A stretch of 64,000 nucleotides of DNA. It comes from Chondrosia reniformis. Taxonomy: Eukaryota; Porifera; Demospongiae; Chondrillida; Chondrillidae. Shown here one piece after another: positions 39,001 to 51,000 of this stretch. Positions within the stretch are counted from its first letter, which is position 1, and each line of letters starts with the position of its first letter. The notes under the pieces are model-generated. The model did no database searches and was not told where the DNA came from. It was given only the letters and a program-made list of their open reading frames with translations. The translations under genes were made by a program, and so were the position numbers. The stretch lies in NCBI GenBank assembly GCA_947172415.1, contig OX359191.1, positions 6,820,001 to 6,884,000 of the forward strand. The letters are read 5' to 3'.

Positions 39001-40544
39001 GCAGCCCAATGTAGAGCAGAACACCCATAGACAGGATCAGTCAGGTGTGGGTTAGCTCCTCTCAAAATCAGCTCTCTCGCTATGTCATCATGACCATGTC
39101 TTGCTGCTTCCATTAACGGGATCCCTGAACCATTTCCATTAGGGTCACCTCCCTTGGAAAGGAGTAGACGCACTACTTGGAAGTGACCATTAAAACAAGC
39201 ATATTCCAGAGCTGTTCCATCTGCTTCTTTATTGACGTCAGCTCCTGCTTCTATGAGTGCTTCTACAATACGTTCCGAACCCACTTCACTTGCTAGCATT
39301 AGAGCAGTTTTTCTTCTTCTCCATTTATCATCTCTATCTTTGCTAGTACAATTGATAGATACCAGATCTTCAGTGTGAAGGAGTGATTTAACTGTGGAAA
39401 GATTTCCCTGTCTGCAAGCTTCATAAAGTGAGTCATTAGGTGTGATTAACAACAAGGCAGTTTCTTCGTTAACTCCCAAATTAGCAACATTACTTCGAAC
39501 ACAATTTCTTTTGAGAGATAACAGGCATTTACAAAAGATTTTACAAGTATGAAGTAATTTAATTTCTTTAGTTTTCATACTACAGTACAGTGGTTTGATT
39601 ATAAAGGCAAACAAATATGCCATTATTATTGCACTGATTAGCAATCCATTATTATTAGAAAATTTAAAAAGAACAATGTCATGGAAACAAGGAATAAGTA
39701 AAGAATACTGAAAAATATTAATGACCTGCAAAGGTATCCATTGCTTGAAAACAGTCTTTACAGTTACAGGTCTCACTGGATGAATGCTTAATTCTCTGAT
39801 TGGTATTGAAGAATTGAGACCACTGTGCTGTGTCTGTTTGCAGCATTTCCTGACCAGTGCAACAAAAAAGTAGAAAGTTGGTAAAAGTATGATATACTGT
39901 ATAATAACTGTATATTTATAATCAGTTAAAATAGTTGCATAACAACCATTAACACCCAAAACAATTGCAAAAACCACAACAGTTACCATGCCGACCACAT
40001 ATGTAGCCAACCAAAACAAACAAAAACATGATCGATTGAAAATGAGTTCACAAATTGGAGTTACTCTGTACGACAGAAGTTTGTTTCTAGGTTCACCATT
40101 TACAACTTGAAAAGCTAAAATACAACTCAGAAACTCAGCACTCCAGAAGGATACAATTTGATAGGTAGTATAGGCTACACAGGAGATCTGTGATCCATAA
40201 TGTCCATAATCGCATTCTTTATTAGACACTAATATGAATTGCACTGTTAATGTAACCAGGATAAGCTGTATGTTGCTGATAGAGAGGAGACCAAGGAGAC
40301 ATTCCAACACTGAAAGCCTACATCTTCTGTTCGATTTGCAGTTACGCAATACAGAAATGATTAAGAGTAAGTTTGTCAACAAACCAGTAAACAAAAGAAG
40401 TGTAGCAGGTATGAAGAACTGCGGTGAAATTGTTGAATAGGTAAAATTACACCGGTAGAAATAAGAATACGGGTGAAAATTCGTACAGCAATTCATCCGA
40501 CCAGTATTTCTCTTATAATTTACGAAAGTAAATAAGTTTATCAC
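36045..40544 (-). CDS. Seven-transmembrane receptor / ankyrin / Roc-COR GTPase / CARD-like fusion protein
   Basis: One exon (40544-37031) encodes 1171 uninterrupted residues; a second (36578 to about 36283) and a last one (about 36186 to the stop at 36045) finish a protein of about 1,310 residues. Residues 44-322 contain seven hydrophobic helices with Cys122 before helix 3 and Cys201 in the second outer loop, the usual rhodopsin-type disulfide pair; helix 1 has TNLLLIISVLRN and helix 7 ends IIKPLYC. Residues about 372-560 are ankyrin repeats (GADVNKEADGTALEYAC, GCSALHWAA). A Roc GTPase follows: P-loop GNSCHGKST at 571-579, DFAGQEQYH at 661. COR follows from about 800 (CRDLSASGHALYLP, SWLVLDL). 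The second exon is a helical death-fold, CARD-like. The ankyrin-Roc-COR-death-fold order recalls the DAPK1 tail, but with a receptor in place of the kinase. The last splice junction is ambiguous. Confidence 0.9.
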
Positions 40545-40643
40545 TCAGGTCATATGACTCTAGTCAGATACGAGGAGGGTATACAAGGGACTGGCCCTAG
40601 AATACGCCGAGAGGTCACGTGTCCGAATATTGCGCAACAGAAA
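40545..40643. promoter_or_regulatory. Short divergent promoter region, fusion receptor / CYB5R
   Basis: Only 99 bp separate the two start codons, so both promoters and 5' leaders must be packed here or overlap the first exons. No TATA element is visible. Confidence 0.5.
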
Positions 40644-43600
40644 ATGGTGGATCAGGTGCTGTACCCCCTCTGCTTTATCACCGCTTTATTACTTAATGTA
40701 ATCGTTCTTCTATTTTCTTCTATTCTCATTAGAGCATCTTTTTTGGTGTAGTTGGTGTAGCTGCCCTTCTAGTGATTTTCCTTATTTGGAAAGGAAGGCA
40801 ACGCAATGTAAGAAGGCCAACAACGTTGGATCCGGAGAAGAAGATTCCAATGAAACTAATTGAAAAACACGTCAGTAATGCACTCCTTCACAGCAGTAGA
40901 ATTGTGTGTTAAAAAGCTTCTTCGTTACATCTTAGAATAAACACTTCCTTCATAATAATGCTGCTCTGTAACTGTAACTGTATGGTTTCTATATTACAGT
41001 GATAATTCATATTATCATTAGGTTACGTAGTATAGATAATCTATCCTATATTTTAATTTAAACAGGAAGTGCCCCCTTCAGCATACAGCTGATCTACCAG
41101 TGGTCTATATACAGATACTGTATAAACAAAATAAATAAGCTTATCATGTCAGAATAATTTAAAAGTTCTAATCTCAGGGAATAAGCTTCCCAAAGATACA
41201 AAGACAACATCAAACCCAAGACTATTTAAGAAAAGGATTATCAATATTGACCATTGTCAGACCAGCAGATAAATGATCTCCTAACCATTCATTTCTAACA
41301 TTGGGAACAATTATATTGTCTCCACCAAGGGTCCTGCAGTGATCAACCTGACAGTTATTTAATTATTTAATTCTGTTGGAGCCCAATGTATAATACATCT
41401 GTGTAGTAGCATCATCCGGGATATTTGCTCAAGTGTAGACCATTTAAGCTGCCTCCTTTGGCCATCACTAGGTGTTCGGGGTGGTTTGTCCAGAATTATT
41501 TGTATGGCATAATCCTGAATTCTATGTAGCTGCTCTTAAAGTGCTTTGGAGTCTATAGAATATGTAACTTTACCAGTCCAATACATGTCTTTCTCTTAGT
41601 TTCCCTCTAAGTGCAGTGCATTTCAACTTGTCATCCAATCAGACACTTTACTTCACTGATCCTATTTAATACCTCATCGTCAGTTATTACCTTTATTCTT
41701 GAAGCCTTCATCTCATAGATATTACCATGTACTGTGTCTTCTGGACGTTGTGTTTTAACTTGTTAGCTGTGACCCATTTGTTGATTGCTTCCAAGTCCCT
41801 CTCTCCAGCACCATTCAAATATGTCTCTGTTCTCCTTAATCAACACAACTACAGTTACTGTATCATCAGCATATTGTATGCCTGATGGTACTATGCAGGA
41901 CAGTCTGTGGCATGTCATTAACATAATATTGTATCAAAAATAGGAGGACCTGACAAAGAATTGGGGGACTCCCCTTCTGATAGCAGCTCATTCTGACTCT
42001 ACCCCACTGATGTGAAATTCTCCTGCCTTCTATCATTAGTAGTCAGCAAGCCATTTCAGTTCATTACCGCTAAAGCCATGTCTACTACGCTTTTGGAGAA
42101 GAGTAGGATGATCAACGAGATCAAAGGCTTTATTTGAAATCCATGAAAATAGCACACACTAGTTTACCATCATTCAATGCCTCCCTCCAATAGACTTACT
42201 AAGAGTTCTTGGGTGGAATGACCTGGTTTAAGAGTCCTCAACTCATATAGGCCTTCAAATACTATAGTTTTTGCTATCTTCATTTTGAAGTTCATCTTAT
42301 TCCTTAGCTGTGTACATATACATATTCCGGTCATCTGTATTCTTGCACTTTTTGGATTTTGTACAGTAATAGTTTCTAATTCTCATCAAAATCCTCAACT
42401 CCCTAGTTATCCAAGGAAAAGTATTCTTCCTTACTCTTGTCTTATAAAGTGTTATTGAGATGGTTCATCTTTGTTCTTTGAGCATCTAAAGTGTAATATT
42501 GCTAAATTTGTTATTTATTTCTGTTCTAGAATGTATCTCATGATACCAGAAGGTTTAGGTTTGCTCTTCCTTCAAATCAGCATGTCCTTGGATTACCAGT
42601 TGGTGAGTTTGTGAGCTCTCTCTTTCTACTTGTCTTTACCTCTTGATCTTTGCAATGATGACAAATTAGCAATTATACACTGCCTCTCTACTCCTCTCTG
42701 CTCCTCTCTACTCCTCTCTCCTCCTCTCTACTCCTCTCTACTCTTCTCTGCTCCTCTCTGCTCCTCTCTCCTCTCTACTCTCTGCTCCCCTCTAAGGGAA
42801 ACACATGTATCTGTCGGCTCACATTAACAATGAGCTTATCACACGTCCGTACACTCCTGTGACCAGTGATGATGAGGTGGGGTTCTTTGATCTGGTAATC
42901 AAGGTGTACAAGCAGAATGTTCATCCCAAGTACCCAGAAGGTGGGAAGATGTCACAATACCTGGATAGCCTTCAGATAGGGGATACCATTAGCTGTCGTG
43001 GACCTGGAGGAAAAGTGGTCTATGCAGGTGAGTCCTCATTGAATGAGGTGCACACATATCACATGTAGCTTGGTTAGCTGTGTGTTACATGACATTGTAT
43101 AACTGTGTGTATGACTGCCTGAAACTGATTCTTAGTGTTGCAATAGCTTATTGTACTCTTTTATCATTTCATTTTAGTTAACACACATTTTCAACTTGAG
43201 TTTTATTTACTTTGTATTATATCTTTTTCCTCCTTTTGTGTGTGTTTATAGGAAGGGGGACCTTTCTGGTCAAAGAGCCTGGGAAACCAGAGGAGACCAG
43301 ACTTGCTAAGCAAGTGGGTCTGATTGCTGGAGGAACTGGCATCACTCCAATGCTGCAGATAATTAGAGCTATACTGAAAGATGAGGAAGATGATACTCAG
43401 GTGTCACTTCTATTTGCTAACCAAGTAGGTCATGTGACAACTTGTTGTGACTATATATCATTGACCAATTAACTGCAGCATAGCACTGTTTCCTATTTAC
43501 TGTATAAAGTCATGTGACTTGCATGTGACTTCCATGCAGACTGAGGATGATATACTCTTGCGATTAGAGCTTGAACAGGAGGCTCAAAAACACAGGAAAT

Positions 43601-44187
43601 TCAAGCTGTGGTACACTCTGGACCAGCCTCCAAAGAGTAAGATGTTCCATTATCATTATTAGTTGAAGTAAGGAATGTGTGCTGTTTGTAGCTGATAATG
43701 TACGTACTGTATATTTAGTTAATCCTCATGCACTTTAATGAAAGGTTACACAAGTAGGTACGTACACTGTTAATATATGGTATATATAAGTTAATTGTGT
43801 ATATATAGTATATAGAGCTACATTGTGTGTAAAATCATTGTGTAATAATGCAGGTTTTCCTTTAGAGTGGGGTATTGTAAGATTACTAAAGTGACATGCA
43901 AATAAGTCACTTGGAAGTCAGTTAGAAGTCTAGCTGAACCTAAAGAGCTTCACAAGCTATGAACATGTTCTGTGGCTGTGGGTAACTCTTCATCTCCCTC
44001 CTCTCTCCTTGTAGACTGGCCTTACAGCGAGGGCTTTGTCAGTGATAGTATGATTGCGGACCATCTTCCCCCACCTGGACCAGACACGCAGATCCTGGCC
44101 TGTGGTCCTCCACCGATGATCAAGTTTGCTGTCAGACCCAATTTGGAGAAGCTGAACTATAGCAGCAGTATGTATGTGATGTTTTAA
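40644..44187 (+). CDS. CYB5R3: NADH-cytochrome b5 reductase, complete
   Basis: FAD enzyme that passes electrons from NADH to cytochrome b5 for lipid desaturation and other reductions. Exons 40644-40655, 40733-40870, 42530-42602, 42797-43027, 43252-43424, 43540-43636 and 44015-44187 sum to 298 residues (human CYB5R3 has 301). Residues 5-23 form an N-terminal membrane anchor ([17 protein letters not shown]). FAD site [15 protein letters not shown] site [10 protein letters not shown]; dinucleotide-binding CGPPPMI; the end SSSMYVMF resembles the family's short C-terminus. The first exon codes only four residues (MVDQ), chosen because the phase and anchor fit. The symbol could equally be CYB5R2 or R1, which split later in evolution. 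Intron 2 (1.66 kb) holds a retrotransposon remnant, and intron 3 ends in a pyrimidine array. Confidence 0.95.
41400..42480 (-). pseudogene. Degraded non-LTR retrotransposon reverse transcriptase
   Basis: Read on the minus strand in shifting frames: [23 protein letters not shown], a GVPQ box, then [10 protein letters not shown] (YADD at 41873-41862), and then [18 protein letters not shown]. This order (palm motifs followed by the W..NKL..N..KT region) is typical of jockey/CR1-like LINE reverse transcriptases. Stops and frameshifts throughout show that it is dead. It sits antisense in CYB5R intron 2. Confidence 0.88.
42665..42796. repeat. Pyrimidine array (CTCTCTACTCCT)n before CYB5R exon 4
   Basis: About 120 bp of CT-rich units end directly at the acceptor CCCCTCTAAG|GG, acting as an extended polypyrimidine tract. 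Confidence 0.9.
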
Positions 44188-44823
44188 GGGGTTAGTCCTG
44201 TTGCCATGGTAACTCCAGTCTCTCTATGTATAATATTCTTAACCTCTTCAATATAGATTTGCTCAGCACACTTGTAATACAGGCATATAGAACTTAACTT
44301 ATTTTGAGAAAAAAGAAACTTTTAGGAGACACTTTTGATTTGTAGTGTTTGTTAATTTATTCATTTTACTACTGCAATATAGATATATTACTAGACCAAT
44401 AATGTAGTAACATTTGTAGTAGCAAATTAATAATATTTCACATTTCTTGGAAATATCAAATTACTTACAATTAAAAGTGGATATTCTACCAAGTAAGTAA
44501 ATACTATAGTAAGTATATACATATAGTGTATTAGTGACATTTAATATTGAAGCTGTGTGCTGGTACTGAATGTTTTATTTGAGTCCTCTAATAATATTGT
44601 TCCTAGCTCAAGTCGTAGGATTCCTTCTTTGTGCAAATTAGAAATATTAGAGCACCAGGGATAATCCATGCAACTATAATCTAAAGGATATAACAAAGTC
44701 ATGTGACAGTCATGTGATCAGTGCTCATCAGTGTCAAAGTGACACACATGCACTAGTGTCTCATATATGTAAGTACATATGTCTTCATGTTCATGTAAGT
44801 GGCTTGGATAACGTACGTATACT
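44188..44823. other. Convergent interval between CYB5R and tetraspanin
   Basis: 636 bp between two stop codons; both 3' untranslated regions must lie here. I see nothing else beyond AT-rich sequence and a few CATGTGAC motifs. Confidence 0.5.
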
Positions 44824-47403
44824 CTAAAACTCTTTATAGAAATGTCCTCCTAAACTCACTCCAAATAATCCAGCTGTCAATCCAAATGGTCCGATGATGT
44901 ATAATTGCTGTCTTACATATTCACTCAGTGTTCCATTGCAGGGCTAAGATCATTGCAAAGATTTACATGATTTTTAGATACGTCAGTATATACAAACTGT
45001 ACTGTATAGATACTGTATATTAAATGTACATACATATATGTAGTACAACTCACTTCATTACGAATTGGATTTACCCCAGTATTCCTACCACAATTGTCAG
45101 CAAATGACACACAACAAGTATCTGGTACTCTACCAATCAACATTTGCCATTCAGAAACTGTTCCACTACAACACATGAACTACACACATACAAAAAATCA
45201 GAAATCTGGAAATGTTACACTCATCACTTGATCAACCTTCATAATACAAATATACTATAATTAGATGATATCTTCTAGCTGCACCAAAATTATCTTTGAA
45301 ATGGTTCATATCCCATAACAGGGTCAAAACGTCTGAATCCCTAAAAGAATCAACCATGTCTCTAGACGTTCAAAAGACTAAAAGACGAACCATCTCAAGG
45401 ATAGGTGTATTATAATTGTATTTCTTCCCTACCCTTGTGTGAAGGTGATCATATGCTTCCTGAATATTGATGTGGTCTTCATACAACTCTCTAGATCTTT
45501 CCAAATCTAGTGTTGCTGAACCCTCAGTCTGGAAAGAGAAAGAGAAAGTAAAGCTTGGTCCAGCAATATGACATCCCCTTGCCCTCCGCATGCTGATGTA
45601 CCATATATATAGCCGGAAATATTGGTGGGAAGAATATTTGGCGATTTTGGATAGATTTAAATATTGAGTTTTAATTCTGGTGGTCACCTACGTATGTCAC
45701 TATGATGCAATAATATTGGTGGATCATAATTTGGCGATTCAATTCACCAAAATAAATTCCCTGCCAATATTTCTGGCTATACGGTATGTTGGTAGCTTGG
45801 CAGTATAGAATATATAAATGCTTATTTGTGAACTGCCAAATTGTTTTGACGCATGTCATTATCACACAAACATATGTAGCAAGTCACAAAATATTCATCC
45901 AAGCATACTTTCAGGTAACTATGTATATTACACACACCTAAGTACATAGCATATGGTATGTGCACTACATCTACTTGATGACTCACAAAAATGCTTGTCT
46001 GAACCGCCCAACCTCCAGTTGCTACCTGAATTATGCTTGTTATGCCAATCAGAACCATAAACTGTACAGAGAAATACATAATATTAATGCTGTGGCTACA
46101 CTAACATCTTTGTAGGCTATACGTATAATATAAGATTCATTCTTGGCCAAAACAGTGATCCTAAAGTACCAAACAGGTACACTATCACTTTTGTATTACA
46201 GCAGTGTTTGTTTATAGCGATCACACATAGTGACTGAAAACAGTGTATATCCAATAAATTATTCTCCATTAGCCTATATATCTAATAATACTAATTTAAA
46301 ATGGGATATTAACCAACTGTTTTGAATTAAATAATTCATTACCAATTGCAAAAGAAAAGCTCATATATTTAGACAATGATATCAATGCTTTAAGACCGGC
46401 TTTAGATCTCTTAAAGTTCCCCTATTTTTAGGCAGTGTGGTTAAAATTGAAAAATTTGAAGTATTGTGCTCGTAATTTGCTACTATTAATAGCAACAGGC
46501 ATTTAAGGGATCACTTGTGGAATGTTTGGCATTTAACAAATGAAACATTATCAGTGTATTGATATGATTATCTGCAAACTTGTGAAGCATGCATGACACA
46601 AAAAGGAAATGTGTGACATATTGGCTTAAGATTTTTTTCACCACATTTTTACTTCAAATAGCAGTGTCATTAACATTCAAAATGATTCCCTTTTTCCATA
46701 CATGCTATAGATACCTACTATTTTACACATACATATACATGTAGAAAACCTGTAGTGTAACCTAAAGATGATGTTTTTGAATATGCATTCTTAATTGAGA
46801 AGCACCATCTGTATATTTTTGACCAATCCAAGCATTGGAAATATCCTTGCATGCATCCATCAATTCCAAATATTTGTCAAAATTCAATGATACGATTAAG
46901 TACTGTGTATACAGACAGTTAACGAGTTAAGATCATATATATATGTAACCAGATTACATAGAACAGGACATGTTGGGCTATCTATAGCTATTCACGGAAA
47001 ATTGTCCAAGATCGACGTGCGCGAGTGTACGCACGATCACTACGTTGCATGTTATACATGAATGGCTGTAACTTGTTAGTTACGGAGATATTTTCTACTT
47101 ACCATTACGAGTACAAAGACACTCTCAAAGATTGCTCCTATTGCTCCAATGAAGCCAATGATAATTACACCGAAGCCTGCCGCCATTAGAAGTACGCTTC
47201 CTGGCAAATAGCGACTCTGCGATAAAACTGCGTATTCGTTGTTGGTAACGTACAGCCATACTCCCAGGGCTAAAGAAGCTATGCCAAGTAACTAGAACAA
47301 CAAACACATCATTTTAACTGGTTTAATTCTTTGTTGTGATTATATCTCAACTTACCCAGATAATAATATTGGTTAGTATTACTGACCATTTTACCAAAGA
47401 CAT
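44824..47403 (-). CDS. Tetraspanin, complete
   Basis: Four-helix membrane organiser. Exons 47403-47356, 47291-47103, 46061-45987, 45528-45433, 45179-45054 and 44943-44824 sum to 217 residues, all in phase 0. Helix 1 reads WSVILTNIIIWLLGIASLAL, helix 2 AAGFGVIIIGFIGAIGAIFE, helix 3 FMVLIGITSIIQVA, and helix 4 LYIIGPFGLTAGLFG, with a three-residue cytoplasmic tail (KEF). The large outer loop has six cysteines: FMCCSGT, then PDTCC, then a single Cys, then PCNGT. The family signature CCG appears here as CC-S-G. The protein is at the short end for the family. The uniform phase-0 introns are typical of tetraspanin genes. Partners unknown. Confidence 0.92.
45270..45405. mobile_element. Diverged foldback element in tetraspanin intron
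   Basis: TTATCTTTGAAATGGTTC (left) pairs imperfectly with GAACCATCTCAAGGATA (right). Its ends resemble those of the element at 55660-55860. Confidence 0.5.
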
Positions 47404-47615
47404 GCTGATACTAGTACACTCAAAGAGACCTTGCCGACCCATTTCTTGGCTTGCCTTCTTCACTTTGGAAACTCACACTATGCGGCGGGGATATGCGCAG
47501 GAAGGTGTTAACTCAAATTCCGTTCGATACTTCGAGTTGCTTGGAAGGCTGCACGTAATTGAATACCGGTAAGTGAATTTCGCAATAGTAACACTTGATT
47601 GCGACACTGGTCAAA

Positions 47616-47891
47616 ATGAGGCTATCCTTGTTCAAGCTAGGAGCAAGGTGGACCCCGGGGAGACAGTGGTCTGGAAAGCACAGGAAAGCAATCAAAATGA
47701 CTCAAACAAAGAGGCGCAATATTTCGAAGAAGGAGAAACAGGCGGATTTGGTGGTAGCTGCCACAATGAAGCCATTTCTCTCTCAGGAACAAGAGATTGG
47801 TAGTGGCAGATCAAAGTGGTGCACAGTGGGTAAACTATCTGATAAGAAGAACAGATGGATGAAGAAGGACTCGTCAACATTTGATGTATGA
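47616..47891 (+). CDS. MRPL57: Mitochondrial ribosomal protein mL63
   Basis: A single-exon frame of 91 residues. After a basic, mitochondrial-import-like N-terminus (MRLSLFKLGARW) it has PGRQWSGKHRK, which matches the PGRQWIGKHRR block at the same place in MRPL57, followed by a basic helix and PFLSQEQEIG aligned with the human PYMTREQERG region. Human MRPL57 is about 102 residues and also single-exon. An upstream in-frame ATG at 47595 would add seven residues; I prefer 47616 because it aligns with the family start. It is head-to-head with the tetraspanin gene (212 bp) and tail-to-tail with HORMAD. It acts in the large mitoribosomal subunit. Confidence 0.85.
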   Translation: MRLSLFKLGARWTPGRQWSGKHRKAIKMTQTKRRNISKKEKQADLVVAATMKPFLSQEQEIGSGRSKWCTVGKLSDKKNRWMKKDSSTFDV

Positions 47892-48042
47892 TAGTTATGA
47901 ATAGTGACATAAACCTTACATGACATGACATTACATGTTTTTACAGTGAGTCTGAAAAGTTGTACTGAGAAATTGTGTTCAAATAAATGTTCCAATAAAT
48001 TGATTGATGATATAATTGTTACAATAACTGAAGCTGATAATC

Positions 48043-51000
48043 TCACACCATGATGGATTTATCAGCCACACTGACTTTCCTTTTCTTTTCCTTGGAGACC
48101 TCTTCCTGGCTGTAGGTCAGGTCAAACTCTGCCTCCTAGGAGACACAGTATGTGATGGATATTACCACACTTAGGGTAGGCATCTCTGTTGTACGTGTAC
48201 CTGATCTGCCAAGGATCTGGCTCGTTTGGCCAACCTGGGGGATCTCCTAACTCCACCCATTTCATCCACCTGTTCTGACTGAATTTCCTATATTGTATAG
48301 AATCCATACATTCATTCAATGGCAAATCTGGACATGTCTTTAGTACATGCATGGAGCATCCTAAAGTAGTGTGTAGCAGATGTACCTGAACTCTGCTCTT
48401 GTGTTTAGAACCAAGAGAGAGAGACTTTGCTACTCCTGCTGTGAGGCAGTCCATTCCCTAAACACAATATGGTTGCAAAGCAAAGGTGCAATGATGCAGG
48501 GTTTTAGAAAATATCACAGGGGGAGGACAATATACAACACAGTTAAATTTTGAGAGGGCAATTTGATTCTCTTCAAGAGGGGGGGCAAATATTTTTAAAG
48601 GTGAAAAATGTCTCCCCTTTAAAAGAAACTCTGTGATGCTTTATAATACTCATCATAGGAGGCACCTCAATGATCGCTGGAGGTACATTTTGTGGAGGTG
48701 TGGTTGAAGATGGGTTGTGTTCCTTGTCCCCTCCCTCGGACTGGTCATCCTTTGCTAGCATAAACTTGGGCAGTGCTGCCACGAGCTTCTTCTTGTTGAC
48801 TATCCTGTTTATCCTTCTTCCCTTTGCTGCCCCCACCAACCCCTCTTTTTCCAATCGATTCAATAGTCCTTGAGCGGTAGACTTTTCAACTCCTATATTG
48901 TGTATACACACAGAGAATGCTATGGCACTTACCAAGTAGCTTGTCAGATAGAGCTGGTTCACTATGACTGTGTGTATTCACTTACCCAGTCTCTTCATAA
49001 GGTCATTTGGGCCAACTCTGTCTGCATTCATGGCGACCAGGAGCGTTCTCCTGAGGAGGCAATGAGTCTGCAGTGCGTCAGCTGCCAAGTATTGGAGCAG
49101 AGGATCGGTACATCTCATCTGTGAGTCACCCTATGAAGCAGACAGTAAGTGGAAATGAGTATTAAAAGCCCTTGATATCTTGAAGCACAATTACCTGTGG
49201 ACACATTTCACAGATATGTAGTGTAGGCACTTGCTCTTCTTCAAGTAGACCAAAACACACTGCATGTTGCCAGGAGTTGCACACACCACACAGTATCATC
49301 AGACCATCATCCTAGAGGTCACATGACAGTCACATGACCTATATGATACACTATATGGACTACCTTTGACTACCTAACATTCCATTAAGTGCTATTTTAG
49401 TAACATATGTCTTTATATTGTACAAATGTGACAGTTATTAATAGTAGCATATCTTTATCTGACAGTCTGTTGCTAAGTTACCAGACCACGTCATTCAAAA
49501 AGAATGTGAATACATATCTGTGTGTAACTGGTGCACCATAGCATTAGAATGCCATCATCTTGGAAAGGTTCCTACACATAGCAGCACATGAAATGCATAG
49601 AAGTCAGAGAAGTGTGGAGGAATGTTGTACCAATATCTTAAATTTGGGCTTCAATTGTCAGAGGATATAACTATTGGAAAAGTATTACAAAACATTCTGT
49701 ACAACGGATTAGAGTGTAGAGATAATTAATGTAGGTAGGTTTACACATCAGGGACATTCCGTCACTGAATGAGAATATAACATGAATAATCTATATACAA
49801 CACCAATTTTCTATAGACATACGTAGTTGACATTGATATGATATACTTCTGTGACCCTAAATAGCACATAGCAAAGACTGTGAACACACCTCACTGATAC
49901 TACATGGACACCGAACTTTGACCTCTTGGCTTGAATTGTCCATGGAGGCCTCAACTACTGGGGAGGGCTTGTTGTTATGGTTACTGGTGGGTGGGATTAT
50001 AGGTGGGACCTCTGCAGCTAAGAAAGCAAAACAACCATGTTACTAAGAATATAACAAGTTGATGAAATAGATTCACAAACCTCTGTTTGGTTCTTTGGCA
50101 ACTGTTTCCATGGGAACAACTTGGCCTTCATCTATACAATTGGAAATATGTAAGCACACATAAATATGTACATAGGGGTATTCCAAATATGTAAGTTGGT
50201 TGTCAATCAGGAAACATTCAACTGTCTTACCAGGATCAGTTGCAGGCTTGGAATGTGAAGTCTGTGCATTGAAGAGAAGTTAAACAGTCAGTCATTCCCA
50301 ACTAAAAAGGATCTAGAAACATGTCACAATGTGACAGTGTACCTTTTCGTTCCGTTCTTCCTGTCCCTGTTCCGTAGGAAGCTCAAACTGACTGGCTGCA
50401 GTTTGAATGCGCAGCTTAACCCTTTAATAAAGCAGGAATGAGGAAGGTCGTCAAAAGTAAGGGAAGAGGAGGGAACAGGAATTAATCCACTTACATGTGA
50501 AAGGGCTACCACATCCACGAGGCAAGACCACATATGGACATAGACATAGAAATAAACAAGAAATGTGTAAGTGACAAGTCCCGTGATGTATGCACACACA
50601 TATACTCCATAACATTATAGGTTGCAGACTCACAGTGGCTACTTCACCGGCTGCTATATTGACAGTCTCCTCAGAGTGCTTAAAGTTATGCTCCCCCTTC
50701 ACAAAATTCGGAGGTTGATAGTCCACCGGAGTCACTACATAACACAGACAGTCCATCCCATGTGCTCAAGGGTAGCTCCTGCAGACTACATTACCATCAT
50801 CATAGTACAGCAGTTTCATTGTCATCATGACATCATCTGGGAGAGGCTTTAAGGTTTGGGTCAATATGACAATTGTCCTATGTAAGTACATATTTGAGGT
50901 ATATGATTGGATATAATACGTGTCCAGTGTTGAGGTATGTGGAACTACCTGAGTAGTTTAATTGTGGCCTTCCTTGTCTCAGCTTCACTGTATGCTTCAG

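Noticed and set aside
48670..49124. Plus-strand frames opposite HORMAD exons
   Set aside because: They are shadows of the minus-strand coding exons, which have conserved residues and correct splice sites.
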